DNA of 64,000 nucleotides from contig NZ_OBMO01000024.1 in NCBI RefSeq assembly GCF_900217905.1, forward strand, positions 1-64,000, read 5' to 3'. The stretch comes from Alloalcanivorax xenomutans. Its GTDB lineage: Bacteria; Pseudomonadota; Gammaproteobacteria; Pseudomonadales; Alcanivoracaceae. A program made the position numbers and the translations under genes. Below the pieces are notes generated by a model. The model did not search any database and was not told the DNA's origin. It worked only from the letters and a program-made list of their open reading frames with translations. Shown here piece after piece: positions 9,040 through 17,303 of this stretch. Each line of letters starts with the position of its first letter. Position 1 is the first letter of the stretch.

Positions 9040-9683
9040 CGCGATGGAGCGCCGGTATCCGCGCCGGCGCTTCGCCGTTGAAGGAGCACGTGCAATGCCA
9101 CCGCCAGCACGGCTCCTATCGACGCCAGCGCCATATCCTTCTGCGCGTCCCAGATGTCGCCCTGAGTCCCCAGGAACGCCTGCCCCAGATCGCCACCAAA
9201 CCAGACCGCGGCAATCCACTCGATCAGTTCGTACAACATCGATGTCGCCATAATAATCGCGCAGGAAAAGACATAAGCCCAGGCTCGCGCCAGGCCGACC
9301 ACGCGCCGGCAGAAGTCGAACAGCGGTATCGTTAACAACAGCCCATAAGCGAGATGCACCAGCCGGTCGAACTGGTTGCGCTCCCACCCCATCCATTGAT
9401 TAAGGCTGAAACCAAACAGTTTCCCCAGTGCCGACTCGTAGGGCACCAGGGAATAGGTGTAGTGGGAGCCCAGTTCATGCAGCGACAGAAAAGCAAAAAT
9501 CAGCAGATAAGCCTCGTTGGAGAAAACGAACCAGCGACGAGTAAACACCAGCACCGGCAGGGTGAGAAAAACCAGGGCGTTTTCCAACACCCAGGCGGAC
9601 CGTTCATGAGGCTCACAGGCCATCCAACCGACAAAAAAAAGAAAACCGCACAGTAACCAGACAAAGATGTGACGATTGGACAT
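9036..9683 (-). CDS. DUF2238 (YjdF-like) inner-membrane protein
   Basis: 215 residues with about six hydrophobic helices and the DUF2238 signatures LHELGSHYTYSLVPYE, NQFDRLVHLAYGLLL and YELIEWIAA...LGTQGDIWDAQKDM. The acidic and His residues in the membrane core are conserved in the family, whose function is unknown. Start ATG 9683 is preferred over upstream TTG/GTG codons because the extra residues are not hydrophobic and ISNRH-type starts are usual. Its stop codon overlaps that of the convergent PQQ dehydrogenase by four bases. Confidence 0.88.
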   Translation of the reverse strand: MSNRHIFVWLLCGFLFFVGWMACEPHERSAWVLENALVFLTLPVLVFTRRWFVFSNEAYLLIFAFLSLHELGSHYTYSLVPYESALGKLFGFSLNQWMGWERNQFDRLVHLAYGLLLTIPLFDFCRRVVGLARAWAYVFSCAIIMATSMLYELIEWIAAVWFGGDLGQAFLGTQGDIWDAQKDMALASIGAVLAVALHVLLQRRSAGADTGAPSR

Positions 9684-9897
9684 TCCATGATTCCAGATCA
9701 GAACAGACACAAGCCGGGCCACCTTGAGCCCGCCGTTATTCACCAAACGACTCGCGCGCCACCCAAAAGTCTATAGGAAATCGCCGCTTTGTCCTGTAAG
9801 CCTTTTCCCCAAGGAATTCCGTTCTGGCTGATAGCCACCCTATGACATTTTTATTACTCTCAGGCACACCCTCGTACTTTATTGGGAGTTCACGGAT

Positions 9898-10293
9898 ATG
9901 GAAATCCGACACGCATTGGAAGTATTGCGGGATCTGGCCGAAGGCGTCGATCCGGTAACCGGTCGCCCTTTTCCCCAGCATTCCCCTTATATTCACCCGG
10001 ATATAACCCGCGCACTGTTCACCTGTATCCAGGACATTCGCTACCGGCGCGGCTCCGCCGTGACCCTCAGGGACAACCGGGCAACGGCGCCGGTGATCAA
10101 GGGACCTTATTACCTGAACCGCCCCTGGACACCGGAACAGAGCCGACAATTGCGGGATGCTTTCCTGTCCGGACTGTCAGTGGAGGCTCTGGCACTGTGT
10201 TTCTCCCGTTGCCCACCGATGGTCAGGAGTGAACTGCAACGTCAGGGGCTGGTTCCCGGAGATGACAGGGGGGCACCGGTCACCGACCGGTGA
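9898..10293 (+). CDS. Conserved 131-residue protein, paralogue A
   Basis: Function unknown. 131 residues, mostly helical. The N-terminal half has ALEVLRDLAEGVDPVTGRPFP and an RALFT segment; the C-terminal half, after PWTPEQ, reads as a small helix-turn-helix-like region (LSVEALALCFSRCPPMVRSELQRQGL). The gene at 20557-20952 encodes a clearly related protein of the same length. GGGAG precedes the ATG by about eight bases. A nucleic-acid role is suggested only by the C-terminal resemblance to DNA-binding modules. Confidence 0.82.
   Translation: MEIRHALEVLRDLAEGVDPVTGRPFPQHSPYIHPDITRALFTCIQDIRYRRGSAVTLRDNRATAPVIKGPYYLNRPWTPEQSRQLRDAFLSGLSVEALALCFSRCPPMVRSELQRQGLVPGDDRGAPVTDR
10274..10292. terminator. 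Hairpin across the end of paralogue A
   Basis: CACCGGTC-ACC-GACCGGTG has 8-base perfect arms and runs into the TGA stop of the preceding gene. Convergent genes meet here. No T-run is present, so a termination role is tentative. Confidence 0.45.
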
Positions 10294-10314
10294 CCCAGAC
10301 GAAGGCCGGCGTCG

Positions 10315-10761
10315 TCACAAGGAGACGCACATGGGAGTCAGGGAAGAATCCGAGTCATTCATGAAAAGTCCGCAAAGCCCGCCAGCGCCATCGCGATCCT
10401 CCGCGCTGGCGGAAACCAGTCGCTCGTCCTCGAACACCAACACCGCCTGGTTGGTTCCAACCGGGACCACCAATGGGATCGGGATCAATACCCATGGCAC
10501 GACACCGGACCAGGCGAGTCCGGAGCGATAATACAGGACTGTTCTCCGCCCCTCGTCGCGGCGCCGATCCGGCGCTCCCCAAACGCGCAGCACCTCATCA
10601 AGATGCCAATTGCTGGCCTCCATGGACGAGGCCAGATACCCCTTTCCGCGCAGAGCGACGGAATCCACCGCATAATCGGTTTGCGGATTGCTGATCACCC
10701 AACCGCCGACACAGCCCTGCAGCAATGCCAGCACGGTCAACATCATCACGCGCCGCGCCAT
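10315..10761 (-). CDS. Putative lipoprotein
   Basis: 148 residues beginning with a lipoprotein signal peptide: MARRVMMLTVLALLQGC, lipobox LLQGC. The mature part has a central hydrophobic stretch (VVPWVLIPIPLVVPVG) and acidic ends. A preceding ATG at 10779 is possible, but 10761 has AAGGGAG just upstream. No family is recognised. The adjacent upstream gene on the same strand encodes a transglutaminase-like protein 21 bases away; the two may be cotranscribed. Confidence 0.75.
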   Translation of the reverse strand: MARRVMMLTVLALLQGCVGGWVISNPQTDYAVDSVALRGKGYLASSMEASNWHLDEVLRVWGAPDRRRDEGRRTVLYYRSGLAWSGVVPWVLIPIPLVVPVGTNQAVLVFEDERLVSASAEDRDGAGGLCGLFMNDSDSSLTPMCVSL

Positions 10762-10782
10762 ACACTCCCTTCTCAACATGGA

Positions 10783-11376
10783 CTATTCCCGATCCGGCAG
10801 ATTCAAATGCAATGCCCCCGCATCCTCATAGGCGTTCAACGCGGAGACCACTTCCGGTAAAGGTTCGGCGAACCGGCCGGGAATGTCCTTCTCCCCCGGC
10901 AGCGTCGCCGCGTACGCCAAATGCTCGATTGGCGGCTCAAAACGAGCGTCAATGTCCACCCGGTTACCACGGGCGTCAATCCGATACCAAGCCTGGCCGG
11001 GTAAACGGACCGCGTTCAGCCCGTGCAGACAATACGGCTCACCATTATCATCCCGGCTGAGCCGTTGGTAGCAAAATGCCGTTGGAATGCCGTTCGCTCT
11101 GAGCAGCGCGGCAAGCAAGTGACTTTTGGCGTAACAGAAACCACTGCGCTCACGCAGTACCTCCGAGGCCGTACAAGGAACCGGAGAGAGCCGATAATCC
11201 ATGGAGTGCCGAATCTCATCCCTCACCCAGAGAAAACAGCGATGGGCCACCGCCTCATCGGAATCCTGCTCCGCCGCCAACTCCCGGGCCAGGGCACGGA
11301 CATCAGGGTGATGCCAATCCACCACATCCGTCGCCGCCAGATAGGCGTCCATACCTTCTTCATCACGTTCTTTCAT
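10783..11376 (-). CDS. Transglutaminase-like cysteine hydrolase
   Basis: About 197 residues of the transglutaminase-like superfamily (bacterial, protease-like). The triad is visible: Cys in RSGFCYAKSHLL, His in CLHGLNAVRL and Asp in WYRIDARGN. These small cytoplasmic proteins probably cleave or transfer amide bonds; the substrate is unknown. The start is uncertain: a TTG at 11391, ATG 11376 and ATG 11352 (the latter after GAAGAAGG) are all in frame. It is followed by the lipoprotein gene on the same strand. Confidence 0.85.
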   Translation of the reverse strand: MKERDEEGMDAYLAATDVVDWHHPDVRALARELAAEQDSDEAVAHRCFLWVRDEIRHSMDYRLSPVPCTASEVLRERSGFCYAKSHLLAALLRANGIPTAFCYQRLSRDDNGEPYCLHGLNAVRLPGQAWYRIDARGNRVDIDARFEPPIEHLAYAATLPGEKDIPGRFAEPLPEVVSALNAYEDAGALHLNLPDRE

Positions 11377-11422
11377 GGGAGTCTTTGCCAATACGGAGTG
11401 CGTCGTTTAGCACGGAATTACA

Positions 11423-11600
11423 TCAGTAGGTCAATTTACCGCGAAGCGGTTCGAAACACACCTGAATCCTCCGACGATAGGGTTCCCGGTCGGCCAGTCG
11501 CTGATACCAATCCATCACGGTGGGCGCGCTCATCCAGCAACCAGAGCACTTTCTGAACATTAAAAGCGCTATCGCGCCCCCATAGCGTCAGTGCTTCGGT
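11423..11600 (-). pseudogene. Glutathione S-transferase remnant with internal deletion
   Basis: The piece at 11594-11529 reads LTLWGRDSAFNVQKVLWLLDE, the typical first 25 residues of a GST. Immediately after it, in another frame, DNA down to 11423 reads TVMDWYQRLADREPYRR and ends GKLTY plus stop, which is a typical GST C-terminus. About 150 residues in between are missing and the frames do not match, so the gene is dead. No clear start codon remains. This is seen in the sequence; family identity is from recognition. Confidence 0.75.
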
Positions 11601-11613
11601 GGAGGGTTCAACA

Positions 11614-11934
11614 CTATAGCCAACGGCCACAATCGGTCTCCCGGACGATACGGGCATACTGCTCTTCGGTGATGATATCGGCATCGGAAAGCCAGTCCAG
11701 TATTGCTTCCAATGCTTCCAGCTCTTCATGGTTGCCACAGTGCAGGCTCATGAGGCGGCATGACCGCTCCAACACAGCCGCGTATTCCTCATCTGTTAAT
11801 GCACCCCGACAGTCGGACACTGCTTTTGCCAAGGTCCATTTCGCCTCCACGACGTTATCTTCCCTGATTAACTGGCGTTCGACAGCCGACATCAGGTTAT
11901 TGGCTTCCACATACGCGTTCTTATTTCCCGCCAT
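11614..11934 (-). CDS. Unknown small soluble protein, second gene of an operon
   Basis: 106 residues, acidic and helical, no family recognised. It contains AVERQLIREDNVVEAKWTLAKAVSDCRG and EELEALEAILDWLSDADIITEEQYARIV, suggestive of paired helices. Its ATG follows the stop of the upstream membrane-protein gene by one base (TGACATG), so translation is probably coupled and the two products may act together. The frame is open further upstream, but that part overlaps the upstream gene. Confidence 0.7.
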   Translation of the reverse strand: MAGNKNAYVEANNLMSAVERQLIREDNVVEAKWTLAKAVSDCRGALTDEEYAAVLERSCRLMSLHCGNHEELEALEAILDWLSDADIITEEQYARIVRETDCGRWL

Positions 11935-11935
11935 G

Positions 11936-12301
11936 TCAGTTGACCTTTTCGACAACGTGCTGGCCCACGCCAAGCATGGCACCCAAAACCAGCAGGCATA
12001 AGGCATACAGCCCCACCCTGCGGCCTTGGGCCTTACCTTCGTCGGAAGCGGGGGCAGCCGGCTCGGTCCTGTTACCGAAGATACGGACCCACAATCGATA
12101 TGGAAGCATGAGAATCGCGGCCACGCCTGCTTCCATCAATCCAACCAACGCCGCCAGGATCAGGAATCCTATCAGGACTTTTATACCCCCCATCAGAGCG
12201 AGGGTCGCCAACAAATACCCGGCCGCCAGAAACAACAAGCCGACCCCGAACAGCGTCAACAAGCCGGCCCCGTCCAGTATTTTCTCGAAGAGCGTTTTCA
12301 T
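11936..12301 (-). CDS. Unknown small membrane protein, first gene of an operon
   Basis: 121 residues with about four hydrophobic segments: near residues 12-35, 38-66 and 95-112, separated by the charged stretch GNRTEPAAPASDEGKAQGRR. No family recognised. AGAGGTGA lies seven bases before the ATG. It forms a two-gene unit with the soluble protein gene that follows one base after its stop. Confidence 0.75.
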   Translation of the reverse strand: MKTLFEKILDGAGLLTLFGVGLLFLAAGYLLATLALMGGIKVLIGFLILAALVGLMEAGVAAILMLPYRLWVRIFGNRTEPAAPASDEGKAQGRRVGLYALCLLVLGAMLGVGQHVVEKVN

Positions 12302-12353
12302 CCCTGATCACCTCTTTCACCGCCTGTTTGCTTGGGGAACCTCTGAAAACCTC

Positions 12354-12438
12354 CGTCATCCCGGGCGGCACCCGGGATCTCCTTCTGTAAGACGCATGGC
12401 TTCGTCGAGGAAGATGCCGGACCGAGTCCGGCATGACG
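12354..12438. repeat. Paired-hairpin intergenic repeat
   Basis: Two 21-base hairpins, ATCCCGGG-CGGCA-CCCGGGAT at 12358-12378 and ATGCCGGA-CCGAG-TCCGGCAT at 12414-12434, are flanked by CGTCAT at the left and ATGACG at the right, so the whole unit is a larger palindrome. This is the look of a REP-type mobile repeat. It lies downstream of azurin and upstream of the membrane-protein operon and may end the nir transcript. Confidence 0.65.
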
Positions 12439-12479
12439 TTTCAGGGTATCAGTATCCGGCCTTAATTCCAGGGTGACCG

Positions 12480-12935
12480 TTAGTTCACCACCAGCGTCCC
12501 TTTCATCATCGTCCAATGGCCGGGAAAGCTGCAGAAGAAAGTATAGTCTTCCCCCGCTTGCAGACGACTCCCCGGAATCGTCAGCGAGGTGGATTGACCA
12601 CCACCAATCATGTCACTGGCGCCGATGACTCGGCCATCGTTGACCGGAACATAGCCGTTCCCAGGCCCGGCCTTCATTCCAGCCTTGGCCACGTCCTTGA
12701 AGTCTCCGGTCAGCGTCACCACCACATTGTGTCCCATGACGTTCGCGCCGAGCTTGCCGCTGTGCACCAGTTCAATGGTCACGGCTTCGCACTGGGAGGA
12801 TACCGTAAGCTGGGTTTGATCAAAGCGCATATTGTCGTCGCCACGCAAGGCAACATGGCAGTTGTCGGCGGCCTGCGCCAGCGAGGAGCATCCCCAGATC
12901 AGTAAACCGACAGAGGCGTAAGAAGCAATGTTCAT
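12480..12935 (-). CDS. azu: Azurin
   Basis: 151-residue precursor of a periplasmic type 1 copper protein. A Sec signal ends near AQA-AD (residue 23). The copper ligands are His69 in NVMGHN, Cys135, His140 and Met144 in FFCSFPGHWTMMKG; the spacing matches Pseudomonas azurin exactly, and Cys26/Cys49 form the usual disulfide. It carries electrons to the nitrite reductase encoded three genes upstream. Its ATG overlaps the stop of the SCO gene (TGATG), so it is the last gene of the nirK operon. Confidence 0.96.
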   Translation of the reverse strand: MNIASYASVGLLIWGCSSLAQAADNCHVALRGDDNMRFDQTQLTVSSQCEAVTIELVHSGKLGANVMGHNVVVTLTGDFKDVAKAGMKAGPGNGYVPVNDGRVIGASDMIGGGQSTSLTIPGSRLQAGEDYTFFCSFPGHWTMMKGTLVVN

Positions 12936-13594
12936 CAGTGATCTCCTTGGGCTTGGGAGTGATAGGCTGCCATGACCGCCTCGACCTCACGGACGAAAGC
13001 CGGGTCCGGGGCGCCGGCCATTTTCTCGGTGCGCGCCACGATGCGGCCGTCGGCGTCCAGCAACAGCCAGGCATTGGTGTGATCGAAGCCGCCGTCGTCA
13101 CGTTGACGGAACCGGATATCCAGCAGCGCGGCTATGGTTCGCTCCTGATGATCCCGGGGCCGCAGGAAAGTGGCCCGTCCGGGCGTCAGCCGATATCGGG
13201 CCATGGTTTCCGCCAGTACGTCGGGAGTGTCATGGTCTGGGTCCATGGAAATGATCAGTAGACGGGGAACCGCCGAACCCTCTTCCAGAAGCCGCTGTTG
13301 CACACTCATTCCCTGGTGAATGATCAGCGGACAGCTCATGCGGCAGCGGGTATAAACCATCGAAACCAGACGGGGCTGGCCACGCAGATCCTGCCACCGC
13401 AGCGTCTCCCCTTTTTCATTCTGCACCGTGGCGGACAGCGCGTAGACGGAGTCGCCGGGCGGACTTTGCTCGCCACGTACCGCCTGAGGCATCAGCATCA
13501 CCAACACCAGCAAGGGCAGTAGCACACTCAGGCAGTCCCAGGGCCTGCACACGGCAGGACGGGATTGGATATTTTTTTCACGATTCGCTTTCAT
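12935..13594 (-). CDS. SCO1/SenC-family copper chaperone
   Basis: 219 residues with an N-terminal membrane anchor or signal (about residues 22-40) and a thioredoxin-fold domain. The copper-binding motif is CRMSCP (Cys84, Cys88) with the matching His172 in DHTNAW. SCO proteins deliver copper to or reduce copper sites of oxidases; here, between nirV and azurin, supply of copper to NirK or azurin is the natural inference. ATG 13594 overlaps the nirV stop (ATGA). The long upstream extension of the frame is shadow sequence inside nirV. Confidence 0.92.
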   Translation of the reverse strand: MKANREKNIQSRPAVCRPWDCLSVLLPLLVLVMLMPQAVRGEQSPPGDSVYALSATVQNEKGETLRWQDLRGQPRLVSMVYTRCRMSCPLIIHQGMSVQQRLLEEGSAVPRLLIISMDPDHDTPDVLAETMARYRLTPGRATFLRPRDHQERTIAALLDIRFRQRDDGGFDHTNAWLLLDADGRIVARTEKMAGAPDPAFVREVEAVMAAYHSQAQGDH

Positions 13595-14349
13595 GGTAGC
13601 TCCTTGGCACAACGAAAGCCGAGATTGGACAAGGTGGTGCGCGCGGACAGGGCCGACAGCAAGGCCACTCGTTTGATCACCGCATAGTCGCGGCGATCGC
13701 TGAAGGCCAGCGCACTGCCACCGCAATACCGCAGCGGATTTTCGGTATCGACGTTGCGGCTATCGGCAGCGGCCATCATGCTGGCGTGGTCCCAGGGCCA
13801 TTCCCAAACCAGCCCATGCAGATCGTGCACGCCATACACATTTGGCACGCTCTCTCCAGCGGCGCGGTAAGCGCCGGGGGTACCCAAAGTCAGGATCCGG
13901 CGGCGACGATCGGCATCATCACGAGCATCCGTCTGGCGGGCATCGGCGGCGGCGGCGAATTCCCACTCCAGCCAGGTCGGCAACCGCGCGCCCTGGGCAC
14001 GGCAGTAGGCATCCGCCGCGAACCAGCTCACCCGTGTCACCGGGAAATTCAGAGTGCCGGGGCGCGGAGCCAGCGGCCTGTCCCAGTGAGACAGGTAGCC
14101 GGCGTCAGCGAACAGTCCGGGAATCCGGTCCCGACGCCATTGTGGATGCGCTTGGACAAAAGCCAAAAACTCCGCTTCGCGTACCGGCCGTGACATCAGT
14201 TGATAGCCTTCGACAACGACCTCCCCGCCGTTGTCACCAAACCGCAAGCTGGAGTGGAAGGGGCCGCCGGACAACGGAACGTACTCGTTCGCCAGCGCCG
14301 CCGTGGTGAGTAAACACAGCAATGGAATCCAGCTCCCCTTCCCTTTCAT
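13591..14349 (-). CDS. nirV: NirV, formylglycine-generating-enzyme-like protein
   Basis: 252 residues with a signal peptide (residues about 1-20, ending ALAN) and an FGE-sulfatase fold. Recognisable parts are FPVTRVSWFAADAYCRAQGARLPTWLEWEFAA and LSNLGFRCA at the C-terminus. NirV proteins accompany copper nitrite reductase genes in many genomes; their exact role is unsettled, and catalytic formylglycine formation is not implied. It begins three bases after the nirK stop, in the same operon, and its end overlaps the SCO gene start. Confidence 0.9.
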   Translation of the reverse strand: MKGKGSWIPLLCLLTTAALANEYVPLSGGPFHSSLRFGDNGGEVVVEGYQLMSRPVREAEFLAFVQAHPQWRRDRIPGLFADAGYLSHWDRPLAPRPGTLNFPVTRVSWFAADAYCRAQGARLPTWLEWEFAAAADARQTDARDDADRRRRILTLGTPGAYRAAGESVPNVYGVHDLHGLVWEWPWDHASMMAAADSRNVDTENPLRYCGGSALAFSDRRDYAVIKRVALLSALSARTTLSNLGFRCAKELP

Positions 14350-14352
14350 TCT

Positions 14353-15417
14353 CTATCTCCCACCTTCGGCTTCAGGGTATTCCCCACTGAACTGCTGGCC
14401 AGTGTAGATCTCCGGTTTCATCGTTCCGTCCACGCTGAGAATGCCCAATGCACCTTTGTTGAAAGTACGGAAGATACTGTGATCAACCAGGATGAAGTTG
14501 CCCGGGACATCGGTGGTGAACTCGACCATGGCGGCCCCGCCGGCCGGAATCAGCGTGGTTTGCACATTTTCCTGATACTTGCTGCCCCCTTCGTAAAAGA
14601 CGCGATCGAAGATCTCACCAATTACGTGGAAGCTGGACACCAGGTTGGGGCCCCCGTTGCCGACGAACAGACGAACCTTGTCGCCGGCGTTGGCGGTCAG
14701 CGCCCCTTCCCCGGTCAGCGCCCCTTCGCTGCCATTGAAGACCACGTAGGTGGGATGCTCGTCCACCGCCTTTTCCAGGCTGAACGGTTGCAGCCCCGGT
14801 TCCCCGTGGTCGCCCTCGGTGTAGAAGTCGCCTTGCATGACGTAGTACTCACGATCCACCGGTGGCAATCCCTCTTCCGGCTCCACCAGAATCAGGCCGT
14901 ACATGCCGTTGGCGATATGCATTCCCACCGGCGCCATGGCGCAGTGATAGACGTACAGGCCGGGATTCAGGGCTTTGAAGGTGAACTGCGTTTTGTGGCC
15001 CGGCAGGGTGAAGGTGGCCTCCGCGCCGCCACCGGTTCCAGTGACCGCGTGCAGATCAATATTGTGCGCCACATGAGAGTCATGGCGGTTCTTGAGGTGG
15101 AACTCCACGGTGTCGCCTTCCCGGATCCGGATGAAGCTGCCGGGCACCGTGCCACCGAAAGTCCAGAACTCGTAAGTAACGCCATCGGAAAGGCGCATTT
15201 CCTGTTCCACCATTTCCAGGTCCACCACCACCTTGGCGGGCCCTTTTCGGGAAATCGGTGGTGGCACCATAGGTGGCGCCGTTAGTTGCGCTTGCTCCAC
15301 CGGAAGCGGCGCTTCGGACACCGTCTTGCCGGTTGTGCATCCACTCAAGAGAAGTGCCAGAGCGATCCCCCCGGCGAGCTGCTTCAGTACGGTATGTGAT
15401 GTTAATCCAGACTTCAT
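14353..15417 (-). CDS. nirK: Copper nitrite reductase, AniA-like lipoprotein
   Basis: 354 residues with two cupredoxin domains; reduces nitrite to nitric oxide in the periplasm. The N-terminus has a lipobox (LLLSGC, Cys27), as in Neisseria AniA, so it is probably membrane-tethered. Type 1 copper ligands: His118, Cys159, His167, Met172; type 2 copper: His123, His158, His313; catalytic Asp121 and His264. All are present. It heads the nirK-nirV-SCO-azurin operon and follows an FNR/DNR-like box. No NO reductase gene lies nearby. Confidence 0.96.
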   Translation of the reverse strand: MKSGLTSHTVLKQLAGGIALALLLSGCTTGKTVSEAPLPVEQAQLTAPPMVPPPISRKGPAKVVVDLEMVEQEMRLSDGVTYEFWTFGGTVPGSFIRIREGDTVEFHLKNRHDSHVAHNIDLHAVTGTGGGAEATFTLPGHKTQFTFKALNPGLYVYHCAMAPVGMHIANGMYGLILVEPEEGLPPVDREYYVMQGDFYTEGDHGEPGLQPFSLEKAVDEHPTYVVFNGSEGALTGEGALTANAGDKVRLFVGNGGPNLVSSFHVIGEIFDRVFYEGGSKYQENVQTTLIPAGGAAMVEFTTDVPGNFILVDHSIFRTFNKGALGILSVDGTMKPEIYTGQQFSGEYPEAEGGR

Positions 15418-15494
15418 GGCCGACCCTCACTTTGGCTATCGGGCTCTCCGTCGCGGTCTGGATTAAATATGCATTTGAAATGAATCTTTATGTT

Positions 15495-15508
15495 TTGACC
15501 GGTATCAA
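15495..15508. promoter_or_regulatory. FNR/DNR-type box upstream of nirK
   Basis: TTGAC-CGGT-ATCAA differs from the consensus TTGAT-N4-ATCAA by one base. It is centred about 84 bases before the nirK start codon, a suitable place for activation under low oxygen or NO by an FNR/DNR/NnrR-type regulator. No such regulator gene is in the window. Confidence 0.65.
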
Positions 15509-15554
15509 TGGGCGAACCGGCCCAACAGCTGGCGATGACAAACCGGATTGATCA

Positions 15555-15568
15555 GTGATCTGGATCAA
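15555..15568. promoter_or_regulatory. Second FNR-like box
   Basis: GTGAT-CTGG-ATCAA again has one mismatch to the consensus and lies 60 bases upstream of the first box, overlapping the stop of the neighbouring AraC-type gene. It may be a tandem site or chance. Confidence 0.35.
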
Positions 15569-16521
15569 TAACGCCGGGTATCCCCGCGTGCCTGACGCCG
15601 CAACGCTTGTGGGGGATGTCCAAAACGACGAACGAAGGCGCGACGCATGCGTTCCGGATCATTGAACCCATACATAATGGCAATCCGCTCGATGGGCTCA
15701 TGGCCGGCTTCCACCCGGTGCCGGGCCGCTTCCACCCGCAGCCGTTCCACCGCCCGCGCCGGGGTCTCTCCGGTTTCGGCACGGAACAAACGGCTGAACT
15801 GGCGCGTTCCCAAACAGGCCGCCTCGGCCAAGCGTTCCACCGGCAGCGGTTCATGCAGATGGGCGCGGGCAAAATCCAGCGCCATGCGAACACGATCGGA
15901 TTCAGGCTCCAGCGACAGCGCCTCGGAAAACTGGGACTGATCACCGGAGCGCCGTTGCTGTACCACCAGCTCCCGGGCGGCGGCTCGCGACAATTCCAGT
16001 CCCAGATCCTGCTCGATCATGGCCAGCGCCAGATCGATACCAGCGGTGATGCCGGCGGAAGTCCAGATATGGCCGTCACGGATATAGATGCGGTCGCCTT
16101 CCACCTTCAATGCCGGATAGCGCCGTTGCAGTTGAGCGGCATAACGCCAGTGCGTGGTCACACGGCGCCCATCCAGCAGCCCCACCGCAGCCAGAATCAC
16201 CGCGCCGGTGCAGACACTGGCCACCCGGTTGGCCCGCCGCGCCAGACGCCGGACAGCCTCCCGCTCTTCACGCTGCTCGGCCAACCGGTGGGCACCCCGG
16301 CCGCCAACCACGATCAGCGTATCGACCATAGCGCGACCGGGTTTGAGGGTGTCTATGGTGATACCAGCGGTGCTGCGCACGCCACCTCCCTGACGGGAAA
16401 GCACGCGCAAATCGTAGGCCTGCTCGGGGGCCAGCTGGTCCAGCCTCTGAAAGGCCGCCAGCGGACCGCTGAGGTCCAGCAACTGGAAATCGGGAAAGAC
16501 ATAAAAGGCAATTCGGTGCAT
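15565..16521 (-). CDS. GlxA-type AraC regulator with DJ-1/PfpI domain
   Basis: 318 residues: an N-terminal DJ-1/PfpI-like domain (residues 1-180, with VVGGRGAHRLA and the nucleophile-elbow-like SVCTGAVILAAVGLLDGRR) followed by two AraC helix-turn-helix motifs (about 215-310, ending ERMRRAFVRRFGHPPQALRR). Such proteins sense small metabolites through the DJ-1 domain. ATG 16521 (MHRIAFYVF) is chosen over an upstream frame extension. It is divergent from a DJ-1-family enzyme gene 79 bases away, which it probably controls. Confidence 0.92.
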   Translation of the reverse strand: MHRIAFYVFPDFQLLDLSGPLAAFQRLDQLAPEQAYDLRVLSRQGGGVRSTAGITIDTLKPGRAMVDTLIVVGGRGAHRLAEQREEREAVRRLARRANRVASVCTGAVILAAVGLLDGRRVTTHWRYAAQLQRRYPALKVEGDRIYIRDGHIWTSAGITAGIDLALAMIEQDLGLELSRAAARELVVQQRRSGDQSQFSEALSLEPESDRVRMALDFARAHLHEPLPVERLAEAACLGTRQFSRLFRAETGETPARAVERLRVEAARHRVEAGHEPIERIAIMYGFNDPERMRRAFVRRFGHPPQALRRQARGDTRRY

Positions 16522-16600
16522 GGCGCAAATCGAGGGAAACTGGTCATTGGCGCCATCACCTTGCTCCCCTAATCTGGGGGCGTCAAGCAGGAGACCCACC

Positions 16601-17293
16601 ATGACGCAAACTTTGAATATCGTGTTCGCCGTTTACGATGATGTTACTCATCTTGATTTCACCGGCCCGCATATGTTCTTCGCACGGCTGCCGGGTGCCC
16701 GGATCCAGGTTGCCTCTCTGCACGGTGATCCGGTCCACGCCGACGGCCTGGTATTCGCCGAGCTGGCGGCACTCACCGATATCCCCCACTGTGATGTGCT
16801 GTGTGTACCCGGCGGCCTGGGCTGCATGGCGGTGATGGAGGATCAAGCCTATCTGTCGGAACTCAGACGGTTGGCCGCCAGTGCCCGCTATCTGACCTCG
16901 GTGTGCACCGGCTCCCTGATTCTCGGCGCCGCCGGACTGCTGAGCGGCAAGCGGGCCGCCTGCCATTGGGCCTGGCGGGACATGCTCGGTGAGCTCGGCG
17001 CCATCGCCGATCCGGAGCGGGTGGTACGCGACGGCAATCTGATCACCGGCGGCGGGGTGACCGCGGGTATTGATTTCGCGCTTACCGTAATCGAGGAACT
17101 GGCCGGCGCCGATGTCGCCCAATCGATTCAGCTCGGGCTGGAATACGCGCCACAGCCCCCCTTCAACGCGGGTCGTCCGGAAACAGCACCGGCACCAATA
17201 CTGAATAAAGTGAATGACGCCATGGCCGCGGCCATGCCGGCACGCTGGGAAGCCACCCGCCGGGCGGCCCGGCGTCTGTCGCAAGACAAGTGA
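16601..17293 (+). CDS. DJ-1/PfpI protein, isonitrile hydratase-like
   Basis: 230 residues, the same size as isonitrile hydratase InhA of Pseudomonas. The nucleophile is the Cys in SVCTGSLILGAAGLLSGKR, with an acidic residue in VYDDVTHLDFTGP near the start. InhA hydrates isonitriles to N-formamides; many relatives have other or unknown roles. A CAGGAG site lies eight bases before the ATG. Divergent from the GlxA-type regulator, which shares the same fold in its N-terminal half. Confidence 0.88.
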   Translation: MTQTLNIVFAVYDDVTHLDFTGPHMFFARLPGARIQVASLHGDPVHADGLVFAELAALTDIPHCDVLCVPGGLGCMAVMEDQAYLSELRRLAASARYLTSVCTGSLILGAAGLLSGKRAACHWAWRDMLGELGAIADPERVVRDGNLITGGGVTAGIDFALTVIEELAGADVAQSIQLGLEYAPQPPFNAGRPETAPAPILNKVNDAMAAAMPARWEATRRAARRLSQDK

Positions 17294-17303
17294 GGCAACC
17301 GCC

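Noticed and set aside
15555-15568. Second FNR-like box as firm site
   Set aside because: One mismatch, and it overlaps the end of a neighbouring gene; kept only as a low-confidence feature.
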